A stretch of 64,000 bases of DNA, from NCBI GenBank assembly GCA_009908915.1, contig JAAAOJ010000037.1, forward strand, positions 20,629-84,628. Reading direction: 5' to 3'. How positions within the stretch are numbered: the stretch's first letter is position 1; the number at the start of each line of letters is the position of its first letter. The translations under genes and the position numbers were made by a program. Shown here piece by piece: positions 1 through 8,751 of the stretch. This stretch comes from Planctomycetota bacterium (GTDB taxonomy: Bacteria; Planctomycetota; Phycisphaerae; SM23-33). Below the pieces are notes generated by a model that was given only the letters and a program-made list of their open reading frames with translations, ran no database searches and was not told the DNA's origin.

Positions 1-492
1 GGCGCACCCGCCGAGTTCCCTGAAAGTTTCATCGTGCAGGATCCGCTTGGCCGCGAGATCCACATCGAGAAATCTGTACGCACGGGGCACATTGAGCCCC
101 ACGCGACTCGGATAGGTCGGCAGGAGGACTAGGGCCTTGCCGTCGGCGCCAACACCCGCAAGCCATGGGCCTGTCGTTTTCGCGTCGAGCGTCTCGTATT
201 CGGGCAGCATGTGCTTGAGGCTGAGCGAGTCGCCTTTCTCTACGTTGAACAGGCGGACTTCGTGCATCTGCTGCTTACGTGATGCCGTTGTCAGCTCAAC
301 CAACAGGAAGCGACCTTCCAGAGAGACGGCAATCTGCGAGACGTATTTGTCTGTCGGCAGTTCGAAACCTTCGGCGGGAAGGCCTTCCGGGGTGGGTTCG
401 GTGGCGGCGTCGGCTGGTGGTGTTTCGCCTGCGATGCGCCCGGTGGCGACACCGAGCAGTGCAGCAAGGATCATGGTGCATCTGGCAGACAT
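1..492 (-). CDS. Partial secreted protein, possible beta-propeller (3' end off the window)
   Basis: This reading frame starts at 492 and stays open to base 1, so only the first 164 residues are visible. The start is an ATG preceded by an AAGGAAA ribosome binding site. Residues 1-20 (MSARCTMILAALLGVATGRI) look like a signal peptide, so the protein is probably exported. A Thr/Pro-rich linker follows, then beta-strand-like segments of the type 'VSQIAVSLEGRFLLVEL' and 'VRLFNVEKGD', which resemble blades of WD40/PD40-like propellers that report values. That resemblance is weak and I cannot name a family. It points the same way as the Clp N-domain gene to its right, with about 165 bp between them. 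Confidence is good that this is a gene and low on function. Confidence 0.6.
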   Translation of the reverse strand, partial: MSARCTMILAALLGVATGRIAGETPPADAATEPTPEGLPAEGFELPTDKYVSQIAVSLEGRFLLVELTTASRKQQMHEVRLFNVEKGDSLSLKHMLPEYETLDAKTTGPWLAGVGADGKALVLLPTYPSRVGLNVPRAYRFLDVDLAAKRILHDETFRELGGCA

Positions 493-656
493 GGTGTTTC
501 CTTTTTGGCGTTTCCGGAACGCGGGCCGTAACGTCGCCTTTAAAACAAAGAGCACGCAGATGTGATTCTCCGTGCCCCTTCATGTTCTTCGCGGTGCTCT
601 GGTCTTTGCTGGGACGCGAGCCTGGTGCCGGGCACGCGCGGATACGCGCAAGACGC

Positions 657-1109
657 TTACGCGGCGGCCTGTTCTTCCTCGATCATCTCCAGGACCTTGT
701 CGCGGACGTCCTGGGGTTTGACGCGGAGCTTCTGGAGGGCCTTCATGGCCACCCCGTCGGTTTCCTTCAGCAGCGCCAGCAGCAGGTGCTCGGTGCCGAC
801 CTGGCCGGCGCCGAGCTTGCGGGCTTCGTCGACGGCGGCCTGCATGACGTGCTTGAAGTGCTCGGTCTGCGGCAGGGCGTCGGGCATGTCGACCTGCGGG
901 CCTTCGGTACCGACGGCATGGACGGCCTGGCGGACGTGGCGCAGGTCCAGGCCGAGGCGTTCGAGGGCGCGGTGGCCGTGGCCTTCGGGCTCGCGGATCA
1001 GGGCGATGAGCATGTGCTCGGTGCCGAGATGGTCGTGGTGCATACGCTGAGCTTCAATGCCCTCAAGGCGAAGCACGCACTGTGCGTGGTCAGTGAATCG
1101 TTCGAACAT
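657..1109 (-). CDS. Standalone Clp N-terminal domain protein
   Basis: This encodes 150 residues made almost entirely of two Clp_N repeats, beginning 'MFERFTDHAQCVLRL' and with the repeat signatures 'LGTEHMLIALIREPEG' and 'VGTEHLLLALLKETDG'. In ClpA/ClpC this domain docks adaptors and substrates, but here no AAA+ ATPase domain follows, so the protein cannot unfold substrates by itself. It may be an adaptor or decoy for a Clp machine; that is inference. I chose the ATG at 1109 because AAGGAG lies just upstream and because homology begins exactly there, although the frame is open further upstream. The protein ends in a short acidic/Ala tail. The full ClpB of this window is about 32 kb away and is not linked. 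Confidence 0.9.
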   Translation of the reverse strand: MFERFTDHAQCVLRLEGIEAQRMHHDHLGTEHMLIALIREPEGHGHRALERLGLDLRHVRQAVHAVGTEGPQVDMPDALPQTEHFKHVMQAAVDEARKLGAGQVGTEHLLLALLKETDGVAMKALQKLRVKPQDVRDKVLEMIEEEQAAA

Positions 1110-1295
1110 CACGTCTCCTTGTGAGGGGTTTTCGGGCGATACCGGCCGCTGCGGGACGGCCGATTCGCAGGCATTGTAGCGGCCGGATGGGGTCCGGCTC
1201 AAGGCGAAGATCGACACGAAACGGCCTGTCCGCGCGCCGGCGCGGCGGTTGTTTTGCACCGTCCGCCGCCGCGGCCGCCATGGCGTGTTGGCCGG

Positions 1296-3461
1296 CTATC
1301 GCTGGTGCGTCGGTCGCGGACCGACGGTCGACATATCGATCGGGCAAAAGCCGATTGTCCACGCCGGTGAGTCCTCGGGCAGGGAGACGTCGCCGGCGAC
1401 CACGTCGCCGAGTTTCGGATCGGCCTCGATGGAATTCACGTCGTAGCCCTGCTGCTGCGCGTCGACCAGCCGCAGCGTGTCCGCGTCGTCGATCTCGAAC
1501 GGTGGGCGCCGCTTGAAGTACACGCCCCCTTCCCCCTTGTTCCAGTAGAGGTTGTTGCTCAGACGGAGCTGCTTGCGACCGGCGGCGAGTTCGTCCTTCT
1601 TCTCATTGAACAGCACGGCCATCGAATTGTCGACGACGATAATGTTGCTCATAGCGTTGTAGCTCACGCGGCCGTGCGTGTGCATGCGCCGCGGCGGCCG
1701 GCCGTTCTCCAGGCCACCTGCGCAGTCGACGAATATGTTGTTGCGGATGATGTTCTCGACACCGAAGTGCTGACAGCAGCCCCAGTCGTCAACATTGCAG
1801 ACGACATTGTCTTCCACGACAACATGGCTCGTCCCTTCGTCCATGTACACGCCGCTGCCGCCGTAGTTGCTGCGGCGGACGTCGTGCAGGAAGTTGTTGC
1901 GGATCGTCGTGCCCGGCTGGACGCCCAGCAGGTAGATCGCGGCCATGTCGTTCAGGATGCCCTGGCCGATGTCGTGGATGTGGTTGAACTCGATGCAGTT
2001 TTGCATCGAGACACTCGGCGTATAGCCCCACACCCAGCCGCAACTGACGCCCGTATAAAACATGTCGTGGATCTCGTTGTGGGCGACGGTGCACCAGGCG
2101 GCATGCACGAGGATCACGCCCGGGGCCGCTCCCCAGATGCGTCCGCCGGCATGGATCGTGTTGTCGCTGACGGTCACGCCGTGGGTGCGGCGGCTCGGCG
2201 GGCTGGTGTGGTCGCCACCGTCGACCTTCACGCCGCCGGCGGCCATGTCGCCGATGGCGTTGCCGACGATCCGCACGCCCTGGCAGCCTTCGCCGAGGTC
2301 CACGCCGAAGCTGCCGATGTGCTGGATTGTGCAGTCGGCCAGTTCGCACTGGTGGGCGCCTTCCATCCAGACCGCTCCGGGAATGTGAATCGCGCCCTGT
2401 GGGACGGTCGCGTAGTCGCCGTTCGGGTCGCAGCCGTTGTTCTCGACGAAGTGGCGGAACGAGTCCTTCCACCGCCACGTATCGGCCGGCTTGTACGGGT
2501 CGAACCAGACGGCTCGGCCGGACGGCTGAACCCAGTCGGTGTACTGCATGGTCAGCCCGCGGAATCGCAGCGAATGCACGCAACGGCCGCCGACGGGATC
2601 GCCTTCCAGCCGCAGGATCTGAAGCAGTACGGGTACGACGACCTCACAGCCCTCCGGCGTCTCGCCGTCCTTCGGCAGGTACGTCAGCGTCTGCGCCGTC
2701 TTGTCGAGGTACCACTCGCCGGGTTCGCTGAGGGCGGCGCCGACGTTGTCGAGATAGTACTTCGCCCACGTGCCCGACCAGTCGTCGGCCAGGGCGAAGA
2801 TGCTCCTGCGCGACGAGGTGACCACGCGCGTCTCGGGGTCGTAGGATTCGATCGGCATGCGGTCGTCGATCCAGAAGTGCATGACCACGACGTCGACGTC
2901 GCCGACACGGTCCCAGTTCTCGATGTCGCCTTCCGCGGCCACGAACCGCCGACTGCCGTCGAAGAGCCGCCAGCCCTTCCGATCGATGTCCGGCACGTCC
3001 TCCATCCAGAGAAAGCCTTTTTTCGGCAAGCGCGGGCGATCGCGCCGCTCGCCGTTGACAAAAAGCGACTTGAACGGCCCGTACGTGGCCAGGTGACCAC
3101 TGACATCCGCCAGCCAGGCGGGCCGGCCGTTGTGCTCGGTGACCGCCCAGTCCGAGATGCGCACGCCGCCGTCGAGGGTGACGGCCTCATCCTTATATGG
3201 CGCGTAGCTGACCGGGCCGGCGTCCTCGGGCGTGAAGACGAGCGGCCGCGTGAGATGGTATCGGCCGCCGCGGATGTGGACGGTCATGCCGGCCGGCAGG
3301 GCGCCGCGAGACTTCATCTCGCGCACCTTGCGGCGGGCGGTGTCGATGCTCTTGACCGGCCCGTCCGTGCCGTCGGTGTTCGGCTCGGGAAGCCGGCCGG
3401 TCCAGTCGTCGTTGCCGTCGAGAGAAACGTAGAGATCTGCTGCGGTGAGAGCGGGGTCCAT
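1296..3461 (-). CDS. Right-handed parallel beta-helix protein, probable carbohydrate-active enzyme
   Basis: The 721-residue protein begins with a 'YVSLDGNDDWTG' segment and 'VHIRGGRYHLTRPLVF', typical of secreted or cytosolic beta-helix enzymes that act on polysaccharides. The C-terminal half carries repeated turns such as 'VSDNTIHAGGRIWG', 'VAHNEIHDMFYTGV', 'IEFNHIHDIGQG' and 'IRNNFLHDVRR', each with the Asn/His ladder of a parallel beta-helix. The segment 'GGSGVYMDEGTSHVVVEDN' resembles beta-helix glycoside hydrolases or lyases, but I cannot fix the family or catalytic residues. No signal peptide is evident at the chosen ATG, which has an AAGGA site nine bases upstream. A partially cytosolic role in degrading imported oligosaccharides is possible. 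The gene stands alone; the next gene on the same strand is beyond a 470-bp spacer. Confidence 0.85.
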   Translation of the reverse strand: MDPALTAADLYVSLDGNDDWTGRLPEPNTDGTDGPVKSIDTARRKVREMKSRGALPAGMTVHIRGGRYHLTRPLVFTPEDAGPVSYAPYKDEAVTLDGGVRISDWAVTEHNGRPAWLADVSGHLATYGPFKSLFVNGERRDRPRLPKKGFLWMEDVPDIDRKGWRLFDGSRRFVAAEGDIENWDRVGDVDVVVMHFWIDDRMPIESYDPETRVVTSSRRSIFALADDWSGTWAKYYLDNVGAALSEPGEWYLDKTAQTLTYLPKDGETPEGCEVVVPVLLQILRLEGDPVGGRCVHSLRFRGLTMQYTDWVQPSGRAVWFDPYKPADTWRWKDSFRHFVENNGCDPNGDYATVPQGAIHIPGAVWMEGAHQCELADCTIQHIGSFGVDLGEGCQGVRIVGNAIGDMAAGGVKVDGGDHTSPPSRRTHGVTVSDNTIHAGGRIWGAAPGVILVHAAWCTVAHNEIHDMFYTGVSCGWVWGYTPSVSMQNCIEFNHIHDIGQGILNDMAAIYLLGVQPGTTIRNNFLHDVRRSNYGGSGVYMDEGTSHVVVEDNVVCNVDDWGCCQHFGVENIIRNNIFVDCAGGLENGRPPRRMHTHGRVSYNAMSNIIVVDNSMAVLFNEKKDELAAGRKQLRLSNNLYWNKGEGGVYFKRRPPFEIDDADTLRLVDAQQQGYDVNSIEADPKLGDVVAGDVSLPEDSPAWTIGFCPIDMSTVGPRPTHQR

Positions 3462-3599
3462 GAGACGTTATCCTTGTTGCGTTTGCGGGGCTGACAGTGC
3501 GAGACGTACAGTGCAGGTCGTGATCATAGCACGCACCGCGCCACATACAAGGTTGCGGCGGGTGTTTTCGCGAGGTTCCGCGCGCATGCTGACCTGACG

Positions 3600-3812
3600 A
3601 TGATCCGCATACGCATGATCCAGGATTCGACGGCCCCGCTGGTCCGCGACCGCATCGGCCAAACGCAGGAGATTCTGCGCCAGAACTTCCCGGGCTGGGA
3701 GCACAATCGGGGTTCTTCTCGCTGACGGCCGACGCTTGTGGTGCAGGAGGGGGGCTACACCCTGCGGAACCTCAAACGCGGCGCGGTCGGGTTCTTCCGC
3801 GGCTGGACGTAG
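3600..3812 (+). pseudogene. Relic of a histone-deacetylase/acetylpolyamine amidohydrolase-like gene
   Basis: An ATG at 3600 opens a 41-codon frame that begins 'MIRIRMIQDSTAPLVRDRIG' and continues 'QTQEILRQNFPGWE', matching the N-terminus of acetylpolyamine amidohydrolase-like deacetylases. It stops at 3723-3725. In the same frame from 3732 the text reads 'TLVVQEGGYTLRNLKRG' and 'AVGFFRGWT' before a stop at 3810-3812, matching the extreme C-terminus of the same family (the EGGYxLxxL motif). The roughly 280 residues expected between them, including all metal-binding and catalytic residues, are missing. The simplest reading is an internally deleted, dead gene. Family assignment is from memory of the motifs. 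Confidence 0.6.
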
Positions 3813-3828
3813 ATCGCCGTAAGGGTAG

Positions 3829-3852
3829 ATGGTGGAGCAGGTGCTCCACCAT
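3829..3852. repeat. Perfect 11-bp-arm palindrome (family of dispersed palindromes)
   Basis: The arm ATGGTGGAGCA is followed by GG and its exact reverse complement TGCTCCACCAT. The same architecture recurs with related sequence at 36336-36357, 36672-36695, 37701-37720, 42154-42179, 42209-42232 and 48061-48084. It lies between the dead deacetylase and a short tandem repeat and has no T-run, so a terminator role is unproven. Confidence 0.8.
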
Positions 3853-3853
3853 C

Positions 3854-3925
3854 CTCAAGTCATTCCGCACGCTCGAGTCATTCCGCACGCTCAAGTCATT
3901 CCGCACGCTCGAGTCATTCTGAATG
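3854..3925. repeat. Four 18-bp direct repeats with alternating variants
   Basis: Units start at 3854, 3872, 3890 and 3908. Units 1 and 3 read CTCAAGTCATTCCGCACG; unit 2 has CTCGAG at its start; unit 4 starts with CTCGAG and has diverged at its end. The alternation gives a 36-bp higher-order period. The block ends four bases before the stop codon of the dehydrogenase gene, on its 3' side. Confidence 0.85.
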
Positions 3926-3929
3926 CGTA

Positions 3930-4955
3930 TCACAGCATTTCGATGACGATCTTGCCGAACTGTTCTCCGGCTTCGAGGCGGGCGGTGGCCTTGCGGATGT
4001 CATCGAGCGGGTAGGTGCCGTCGATCACCGGGCGCAGCATGGCCGCTTCGACGGCCCGGAGCATGTCGCCGAATTCCTCCTGGCTTCCCATCGTGCTGCC
4101 GAGCACCGACAGTTGCTTCCAGTAGAGGTCCTGGATGCTGGCGGTGACCTCGGCGCCGGTGGTCACGCCGCAGTGGACGATGCGGCCGCCGGGTCGGACG
4201 GCGGCGACGTTGATCGGCCAGGTCGCCGCGCCGACGGAGTCGACGGCGACGTCCACGCCGTGGTCGTCGGTGGCGGCGAGGACGGTCTGCGCGACGTCGT
4301 CGGTCGTCTCGTAGTTGATGCCGACGTCGGCGCCGAGGTCGGCGGCCCGCTTGAGCTTCTCGTCGGAGCTGCTGGTGACGATAGCGCGGGCGCCGATGAG
4401 TGTGGCCAGTTGCAGGGCGGCCAGGGCCAATCCGCCGCCGATGCCGTGAATGAGCACCGTCTCGCCGGCCAGCAGCTGGGCGCGACTGACGACCATCCGC
4501 CAGGCGGTGATGTGGTCCAGGGCCAGGGCGGCCGCTTCGTCGTAGGACAGGTGGGTCGGCTTGGGGTGGAGCGTCCAGGCGGGCACGGCCACCCGCTCGG
4601 CGAACGTGCCGGGCCGACTCATGCCCACGATGCCCTCGGTCAGGTTGTTCCCCCGGCCGGACGAGGGCTGCGGCGAGAGGCGGTCGAGTGCGGCGTTGAG
4701 AACGACGTCGTCGCCGATGCTCAGGTGCTCCACGCCTTCGCCGACGGCGGCGACGGTTCCCGCGGCATCCGAACCGGGCGTCCACGGCAGATCGAGCTGT
4801 TGCTTGGCGCCCTTGCGGATCCAGATGTCCACGTGGTTCAGCGCGGCGGCCCGTACCTCCAAGACGACCTCGCCGGGGGCGGCGGTGGGCTCGTCAATCT
4901 CGATTACCTCAAGTTTGTCGATGTCTCCGAATTCGGTGATGACGGCAGCTTTCAT
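3930..4955 (-). CDS. Medium-chain dehydrogenase/reductase, quinone-oxidoreductase-like
   Basis: This 341-residue protein has the layout of NAD(P)H-dependent medium-chain reductases. The GroES-like N-terminal domain includes 'EVVLEVRAAALNHVDIWIRKG' and 'PGSDAAGTVAAVG', and the Rossmann domain includes 'ETVLIHGIGGGLALAALQLA'. The usual GxGGVG nucleotide loop reads GIGGGL here. The four clustered cysteines of the structural zinc lobe in alcohol dehydrogenases are absent, which favours the zinc-free quinone-reductase branch. Substrate is unknown. The ATG at 4955 has AAAGGAG ten bases upstream. It is transcribed divergently from the exopolysaccharide locus that begins 206 bp away, so the two share an upstream region; I see no convincing operator there. 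Confidence 0.88.
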   Translation of the reverse strand: MKAAVITEFGDIDKLEVIEIDEPTAAPGEVVLEVRAAALNHVDIWIRKGAKQQLDLPWTPGSDAAGTVAAVGEGVEHLSIGDDVVLNAALDRLSPQPSSGRGNNLTEGIVGMSRPGTFAERVAVPAWTLHPKPTHLSYDEAAALALDHITAWRMVVSRAQLLAGETVLIHGIGGGLALAALQLATLIGARAIVTSSSDEKLKRAADLGADVGINYETTDDVAQTVLAATDDHGVDVAVDSVGAATWPINVAAVRPGGRIVHCGVTTGAEVTASIQDLYWKQLSVLGSTMGSQEEFGDMLRAVEAAMLRPVIDGTYPLDDIRKATARLEAGEQFGKIVIEML

Positions 4956-5161
4956 GAAGTAGCTTCTCCTTTCTGCTTCCTATGAAGTGTAGCGCGTTGC
5001 TGCGGCCTCGCGCGGCGGGGCCGTCCGATAATCGTCGCACCGCCGGCCCGGACGCTGATTATCGGTCGTGATTGTCTAAAGGTTTCGCGAGGGGATAGTC
5101 GAAAGAGTCCTATAACGAATGGAGTCCGGCCCATACGGGCCTTATGCGCATGGAGACAAGG

Positions 5162-5950
5162 ATGTCAACGCGCGGGATCATGTGGATCCTCGGGACGGTT
5201 GTCGCTTTCGCCTTGGGCGGATGCGTCGAGAAGGTTTCGCCGCGCGCCCGGCAGGAGCTCGACGCCTCGACGTCGGCCTACCAGGCAGGCGATTACGACG
5301 CCGCCATACGGCACGCCGATGCCGTTCTGGACGAAGCGCCCTCGGGCGAGACCGCTTGGGAGGCGCTCTATCTTCGCGGGATGGCCCAGTATCGCCAGGG
5401 GGCCTTCGAGGCCGCCCGCAGCGCCCTTCAGCGGGTCGTCGACGAAACCGGCCAGGACGTCCTGATCGTCAAGGCTTCCGACGCCCTCGGCGAGATCGCC
5501 TACCGGCAGGACGATCTGGCCGCCGCCGCGCAGTACTTCAAGACCGCCATCGACAGCGGCGAGCCCAAAGAGCCGCCGCTCGATCACGCCCACTACCGCC
5601 TCGGCTGCATTCACCAGCGGTCCGGGCGATGGGCCGACGCCGACCTGCACTTCCAGCGGGTGGCGTACGGATTCCCCGACAGCGAACTGACCGAACTCGC
5701 CGGGCAACGCAGCGGCGCTCGCCACTGGACGATTCAGGCCGGGGCATTCACCGAACGCAGCAACGCGGTGGCCGGGACAAGGCTCTTTCCCATCGCCGGG
5801 CCCAAGCCGTTTGTTGAGCCGGTCATCCGCGACGGCGACCAACACTTCCTGCTGATGGTCGGCAGGTGGACCACCTACGAACCGGCCGAGGCCGCACTGC
5901 CCTCGGTCCGGCAGATCAAACCGGATGCGTTTCTAACCGTTGTGAGGTAA
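5162..5950 (+). CDS. TPR lipoprotein with C-terminal SPOR domain, first gene of the exopolysaccharide locus
   Basis: The 262-residue product has a lipoprotein signal peptide ending in the lipobox ALGGC (Cys21), so it should be anchored to a membrane outside the cytoplasm. Residues of about 25-180 form helical tetratricopeptide-like repeats ('AYQAGDYDAAIRHADAVL', 'GEIAYRQDDLAAAAQYF'). The last 75 residues ('HWTIQAGAFTERSNA' to 'FLTVVR') fit a SPOR domain, which in known proteins binds peptidoglycan stripped of stem peptides. I chose ATG 5162 over an in-frame ATG 18 bases upstream because GGAG lies at the right spacing and the signal peptide then has normal length. Only three bases separate its stop from the export gene, so it is probably the first cistron of that operon. 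A role in placing the export complex at the cell wall is inference. Confidence 0.85.
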   Translation: MSTRGIMWILGTVVAFALGGCVEKVSPRARQELDASTSAYQAGDYDAAIRHADAVLDEAPSGETAWEALYLRGMAQYRQGAFEAARSALQRVVDETGQDVLIVKASDALGEIAYRQDDLAAAAQYFKTAIDSGEPKEPPLDHAHYRLGCIHQRSGRWADADLHFQRVAYGFPDSELTELAGQRSGARHWTIQAGAFTERSNAVAGTRLFPIAGPKPFVEPVIRDGDQHFLLMVGRWTTYEPAEAALPSVRQIKPDAFLTVVR

Positions 5951-5953
5951 GCC

Positions 5954-7120
5954 ATGAACATCACAGCACGTCACATTATCGTGGCCGTGGCCGTTGCGGG
6001 GGCCGTGCTCCTCGCCGGCTGCAACGACAAGGCCGAGTGCCCCGTCAAGGACAAGCCCATGCTGACCGACGCCTACCCGCAGGAGTTCCTGCAGGAGCAG
6101 TGGCCGCAGGGCCCGGCCGCCCAGACGCGCATCGTCCGTCGCGAGTATCGCCTGCGCGAGGCCGACCAGATCGAAATCATCTACCACGTGCGGACCACCA
6201 CCGAGCGGGCGTACCGCATCAAGATCCGCGACATCATCTCGTTGCGCTTCCCCTACAACCCGCAACTCAACCAGGATGATCGCGAGGTCCAATCCGATGG
6301 TATGCTGCACCTCGACCTGGTCGGTTCGGTCTACGTTTACGACAAGACCGTCGCGGAGGTGAAGAAGGATCTCGAGGAGAAGTATGCGAAGTACCTCAAA
6401 GACCCCGTGTTCACCGTCAACTTCCGCGACTCCAAGCGCGAGATCGCCGACCTTCGCGAGTCGATCACGACCAGTCCGCGTGGTCAGTCGCGTCTCGTGC
6501 CGGTTGCTCCGGACGGCCAGGTCGCCCTGCCGCTGATCGGCAGCGTCCGGGCCGGCGGACGGACCATCGACGAGCTGCACAAGCTGATCAACGACGCCTA
6601 TCACAACATTGGGCTGCGTACGTTAGAGACGACGGTCAACCTGCAGACCATCTCGCCGCTAAGGGTGTACGTCATGGGCGAGGTCGCACGGCCGGGCCAG
6701 GTCCTTAACGACAACGGCACGCCCAACGGCAACACGCACATGACGTTGCTGCAGGCCATCGCCCGGGCCGGAAGCTACCTGCCCGCGCGGGCCGAACTTA
6801 GCAAGGTCCTGCTGATCCGCAAAAAGAACGTCGGCCGACCGACGGCCGCCGTCATCAACGTCCGTCGCCTGCTCGCCGACAGCATCAAGACCACCGGCGA
6901 GGGCGTCGTCCCCGACAGCAGCGTCTACCGCCACGACGTCTGGCTGGAAGATGGCGACATCGTCTACGTGCCGACCAAGGAAATCGCCGAGCGGGCCGAC
7001 TACATCGAATACGTCTGGACGCGCGGCGTCTACAGCGTCTTCCCAATCAGTTTCAGTGCGGTGCTGTGGGACTACAGCACCTCCGACGCCGTCGACTGGC
7101 TGGGCCCCAACCCCGGATAG
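5954..7120 (+). CDS. Wza-like polysaccharide export lipoprotein
   Basis: This 388-residue protein starts with a lipoprotein signal ending at Cys23 (VLLAGC). It then has a polysaccharide-export domain ('YRLREADQIEIIYHV', 'SDGMLHLDLVGSVYVYDKTVAEV') and further soluble-ligand-binding beta-grasp segments ('PDGQVALPLIGSVRAGGRTI', 'LRVYVMGEVARPGQV'). In Wzx/Wzy systems such proteins form the outer-membrane or periplasmic exit channel for the finished polymer. The C-terminal 50 residues are Tyr/Trp/Ser-rich rather than the classical Wza helix. It lies three bases after the SPOR lipoprotein and 45 bases before the Wzz-like gene, which fits an export module of outer and inner partners. Confidence 0.92.
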   Translation: MNITARHIIVAVAVAGAVLLAGCNDKAECPVKDKPMLTDAYPQEFLQEQWPQGPAAQTRIVRREYRLREADQIEIIYHVRTTTERAYRIKIRDIISLRFPYNPQLNQDDREVQSDGMLHLDLVGSVYVYDKTVAEVKKDLEEKYAKYLKDPVFTVNFRDSKREIADLRESITTSPRGQSRLVPVAPDGQVALPLIGSVRAGGRTIDELHKLINDAYHNIGLRTLETTVNLQTISPLRVYVMGEVARPGQVLNDNGTPNGNTHMTLLQAIARAGSYLPARAELSKVLLIRKKNVGRPTAAVINVRRLLADSIKTTGEGVVPDSSVYRHDVWLEDGDIVYVPTKEIAERADYIEYVWTRGVYSVFPISFSAVLWDYSTSDAVDWLGPNPG

Positions 7121-7165
7121 GCATCCGGGATCGTACGAAACAACGTATAATAGCAGAGGTCGATC

Positions 7166-8743
7166 ATGGCTGAGATATACACAGGCCGAACCCTTCGCGA
7201 GATCGTACGGATCATCGCCAGCCGCTTTATCGGCATCCTGATCATCATGGCGGTTGTCATCGGCGGCGTGTTCGTAGCAAGCTACTACGCGCCGAAATGG
7301 TATCGCTCGCAGGTCAGGCTGCTGGCCCAGCCGAGCTGGGACCCCATCGAGGTCGGTTCGGCATCGGTGCGCGAACAGGTCTCGCTGTTTGTCAGCACGC
7401 AGCGCGAAATCGTTCTCAGCGACTACGTCCTCGCTTCGGCGCTGATGATGCTCGAGAAGCCCGGTGAGTACGCGCCGCAGCATACCGCCATCGCCGTCAA
7501 CGGATCGACGCCGGAACTCAAATTCGCCGGGGGCGAGGTCGACACATGGCTCGGCGCCAACAGCAATCTTGAGAAGGTTCGCCAGCTCCGCGAGCGTGTG
7601 ACCTTCGAGACGCCCGGCGGCCCGGATGCCACCTTTACCCAGACCTTCAGCATCCGCGTGGACTGGCCGGAGAAGTTCCAGGGCGAGAAGCACTGGGGCA
7701 AGAGCACCGACAAGACGCGCCAGCGGGCAGCCGACCAGTGCTACATGCTGGCCAACTACCTCGTGTATGCCTACCGCGCCCGCTACAGCCATATCTACGC
7801 TGAACGCGCCACGAATATCCGCCAGTTTGTCGAGGATAAGCCGCTCAAGCTCGCACGCGACCGATATGAAGACGCCGTCGACGAGTTTCAGCAGTTCACC
7901 CGCGCCCCGCAGGTTGCCGACGACCTCCTGTACATCACGAACCTCGTCCACGGGCAGGGCAACGAGTCCGGCCCGGCCGCCAGTTCGCTGGTGCTCGAAA
8001 ACCGCATCGACCGTTGGAACAGCGACCTGGCCGAGCTGACCTCGTTGAAAGAGTCACTCGACAAGCAGCTCTCGACAACCGACTACAGCGAGATTGTCGT
8101 GCCCGACGCGGTTCTCGACAGCAATCCCTCAGTCAGCGTTATCCAGCAGAAGCTGACGGCCCGGAAGCTGGATCTCAATACGCTCGTGCCGAAGTACACC
8201 GATGATTACAAGGTGGTCAGCGACCTGAAGCATGAGATCCAGCTCGGTTATCAGGACCTTCATGACGAACTTGTCAAACAACGGGGTCGCATCATGCAAC
8301 GCATAGAGGCCATGCAGGCGGGCCGCAACCAGGCACGGCAGCGGCTGGACGTCTACACGCGTCGCATGCAGGAACTGGCGCCCCTGGCGGCGACGTTCAA
8401 GAAGCTTGAGGACCAGGTCGCCGCGACCAAGGACGACTTCCAGCGCGAACAGAGCCGCGCCCTCGAAACCAACCGCGCCGAGGACATCGCCAAGGACCCC
8501 GTCCTCGTCAGCGTCATCGACGACCCGACCCGGCCAAATCCCGCCGACTGGCGGCGGCCGATCATCTGGCTGAACCTACTTGTGGCGGCGGCCGGTGGAC
8601 TGGTGCTTGCACTCGTCTATGCGTTCCTGGCCGACCACTTCGACCACACCATCAAGGGCGTCGACGACGCCGAGCGCTATCTCGGGACTCCGGTGGTCGC
8701 CTCCGTGCCCAAGCTCGGACGCGGCATCATCCGCGCCCGCTGA
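7166..8743 (+). CDS. Wzz-type chain-length determinant / polysaccharide co-polymerase
   Basis: The 525-residue protein has a transmembrane segment near the N-terminus ('FIGILIIMAVVIGGVFVASYY'), a long periplasmic coiled-coil-rich region (about residues 60-460) and a second transmembrane segment close to the C-terminus ('LNLLVAAAGGLVLALVYAFL'). It ends with 'LGTPVVASVPKLGRG', the usual cytoplasmic exit of Wzz proteins. These proteins set polymer length together with the Wzy polymerase and contact a cytoplasmic ATPase. That ATPase is encoded eight bases downstream as a separate gene, as in Gram-positive CpsC/CpsD pairs rather than in fused Wzc. The start ATG has AGAGG upstream. A TATAAT string at 7146-7151 has no matching -35 hexamer. 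Confidence 0.9.
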   Translation: MAEIYTGRTLREIVRIIASRFIGILIIMAVVIGGVFVASYYAPKWYRSQVRLLAQPSWDPIEVGSASVREQVSLFVSTQREIVLSDYVLASALMMLEKPGEYAPQHTAIAVNGSTPELKFAGGEVDTWLGANSNLEKVRQLRERVTFETPGGPDATFTQTFSIRVDWPEKFQGEKHWGKSTDKTRQRAADQCYMLANYLVYAYRARYSHIYAERATNIRQFVEDKPLKLARDRYEDAVDEFQQFTRAPQVADDLLYITNLVHGQGNESGPAASSLVLENRIDRWNSDLAELTSLKESLDKQLSTTDYSEIVVPDAVLDSNPSVSVIQQKLTARKLDLNTLVPKYTDDYKVVSDLKHEIQLGYQDLHDELVKQRGRIMQRIEAMQAGRNQARQRLDVYTRRMQELAPLAATFKKLEDQVAATKDDFQREQSRALETNRAEDIAKDPVLVSVIDDPTRPNPADWRRPIIWLNLLVAAAGGLVLALVYAFLADHFDHTIKGVDDAERYLGTPVVASVPKLGRGIIRAR

Positions 8744-8751
8744 GGTGAGAC

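Noticed and set aside
279..1124. Plus-strand open frame opposite the Clp N-domain gene
   Set aside because: The opposite strand carries clear Clp_N homology; this frame has shadow-type Ala/Gly/Val composition.
1674..3494. Long plus-strand frame opposite the beta-helix gene
   Set aside because: No recognisable motifs; high GC lowers stop frequency on the antisense strand.
3854..3925. CRISPR array
   Set aside because: Direct 18-bp repeats with no spacers.
5072..5116. Promoter of the polysaccharide locus
   Set aside because: TTGTCT and TATAAC are 33 bases apart; TTGTCT with GATAGT at 16 bases is possible but too weak to call.
7146..7151. Internal promoter before the Wzz-like gene
   Set aside because: TATAAT occurs, but no -35 hexamer lies at 16-18 bases.
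6659..7951. Long minus-strand frame in the polysaccharide locus
   Set aside because: It spans the junction of two well-supported plus-strand genes and has no homology.
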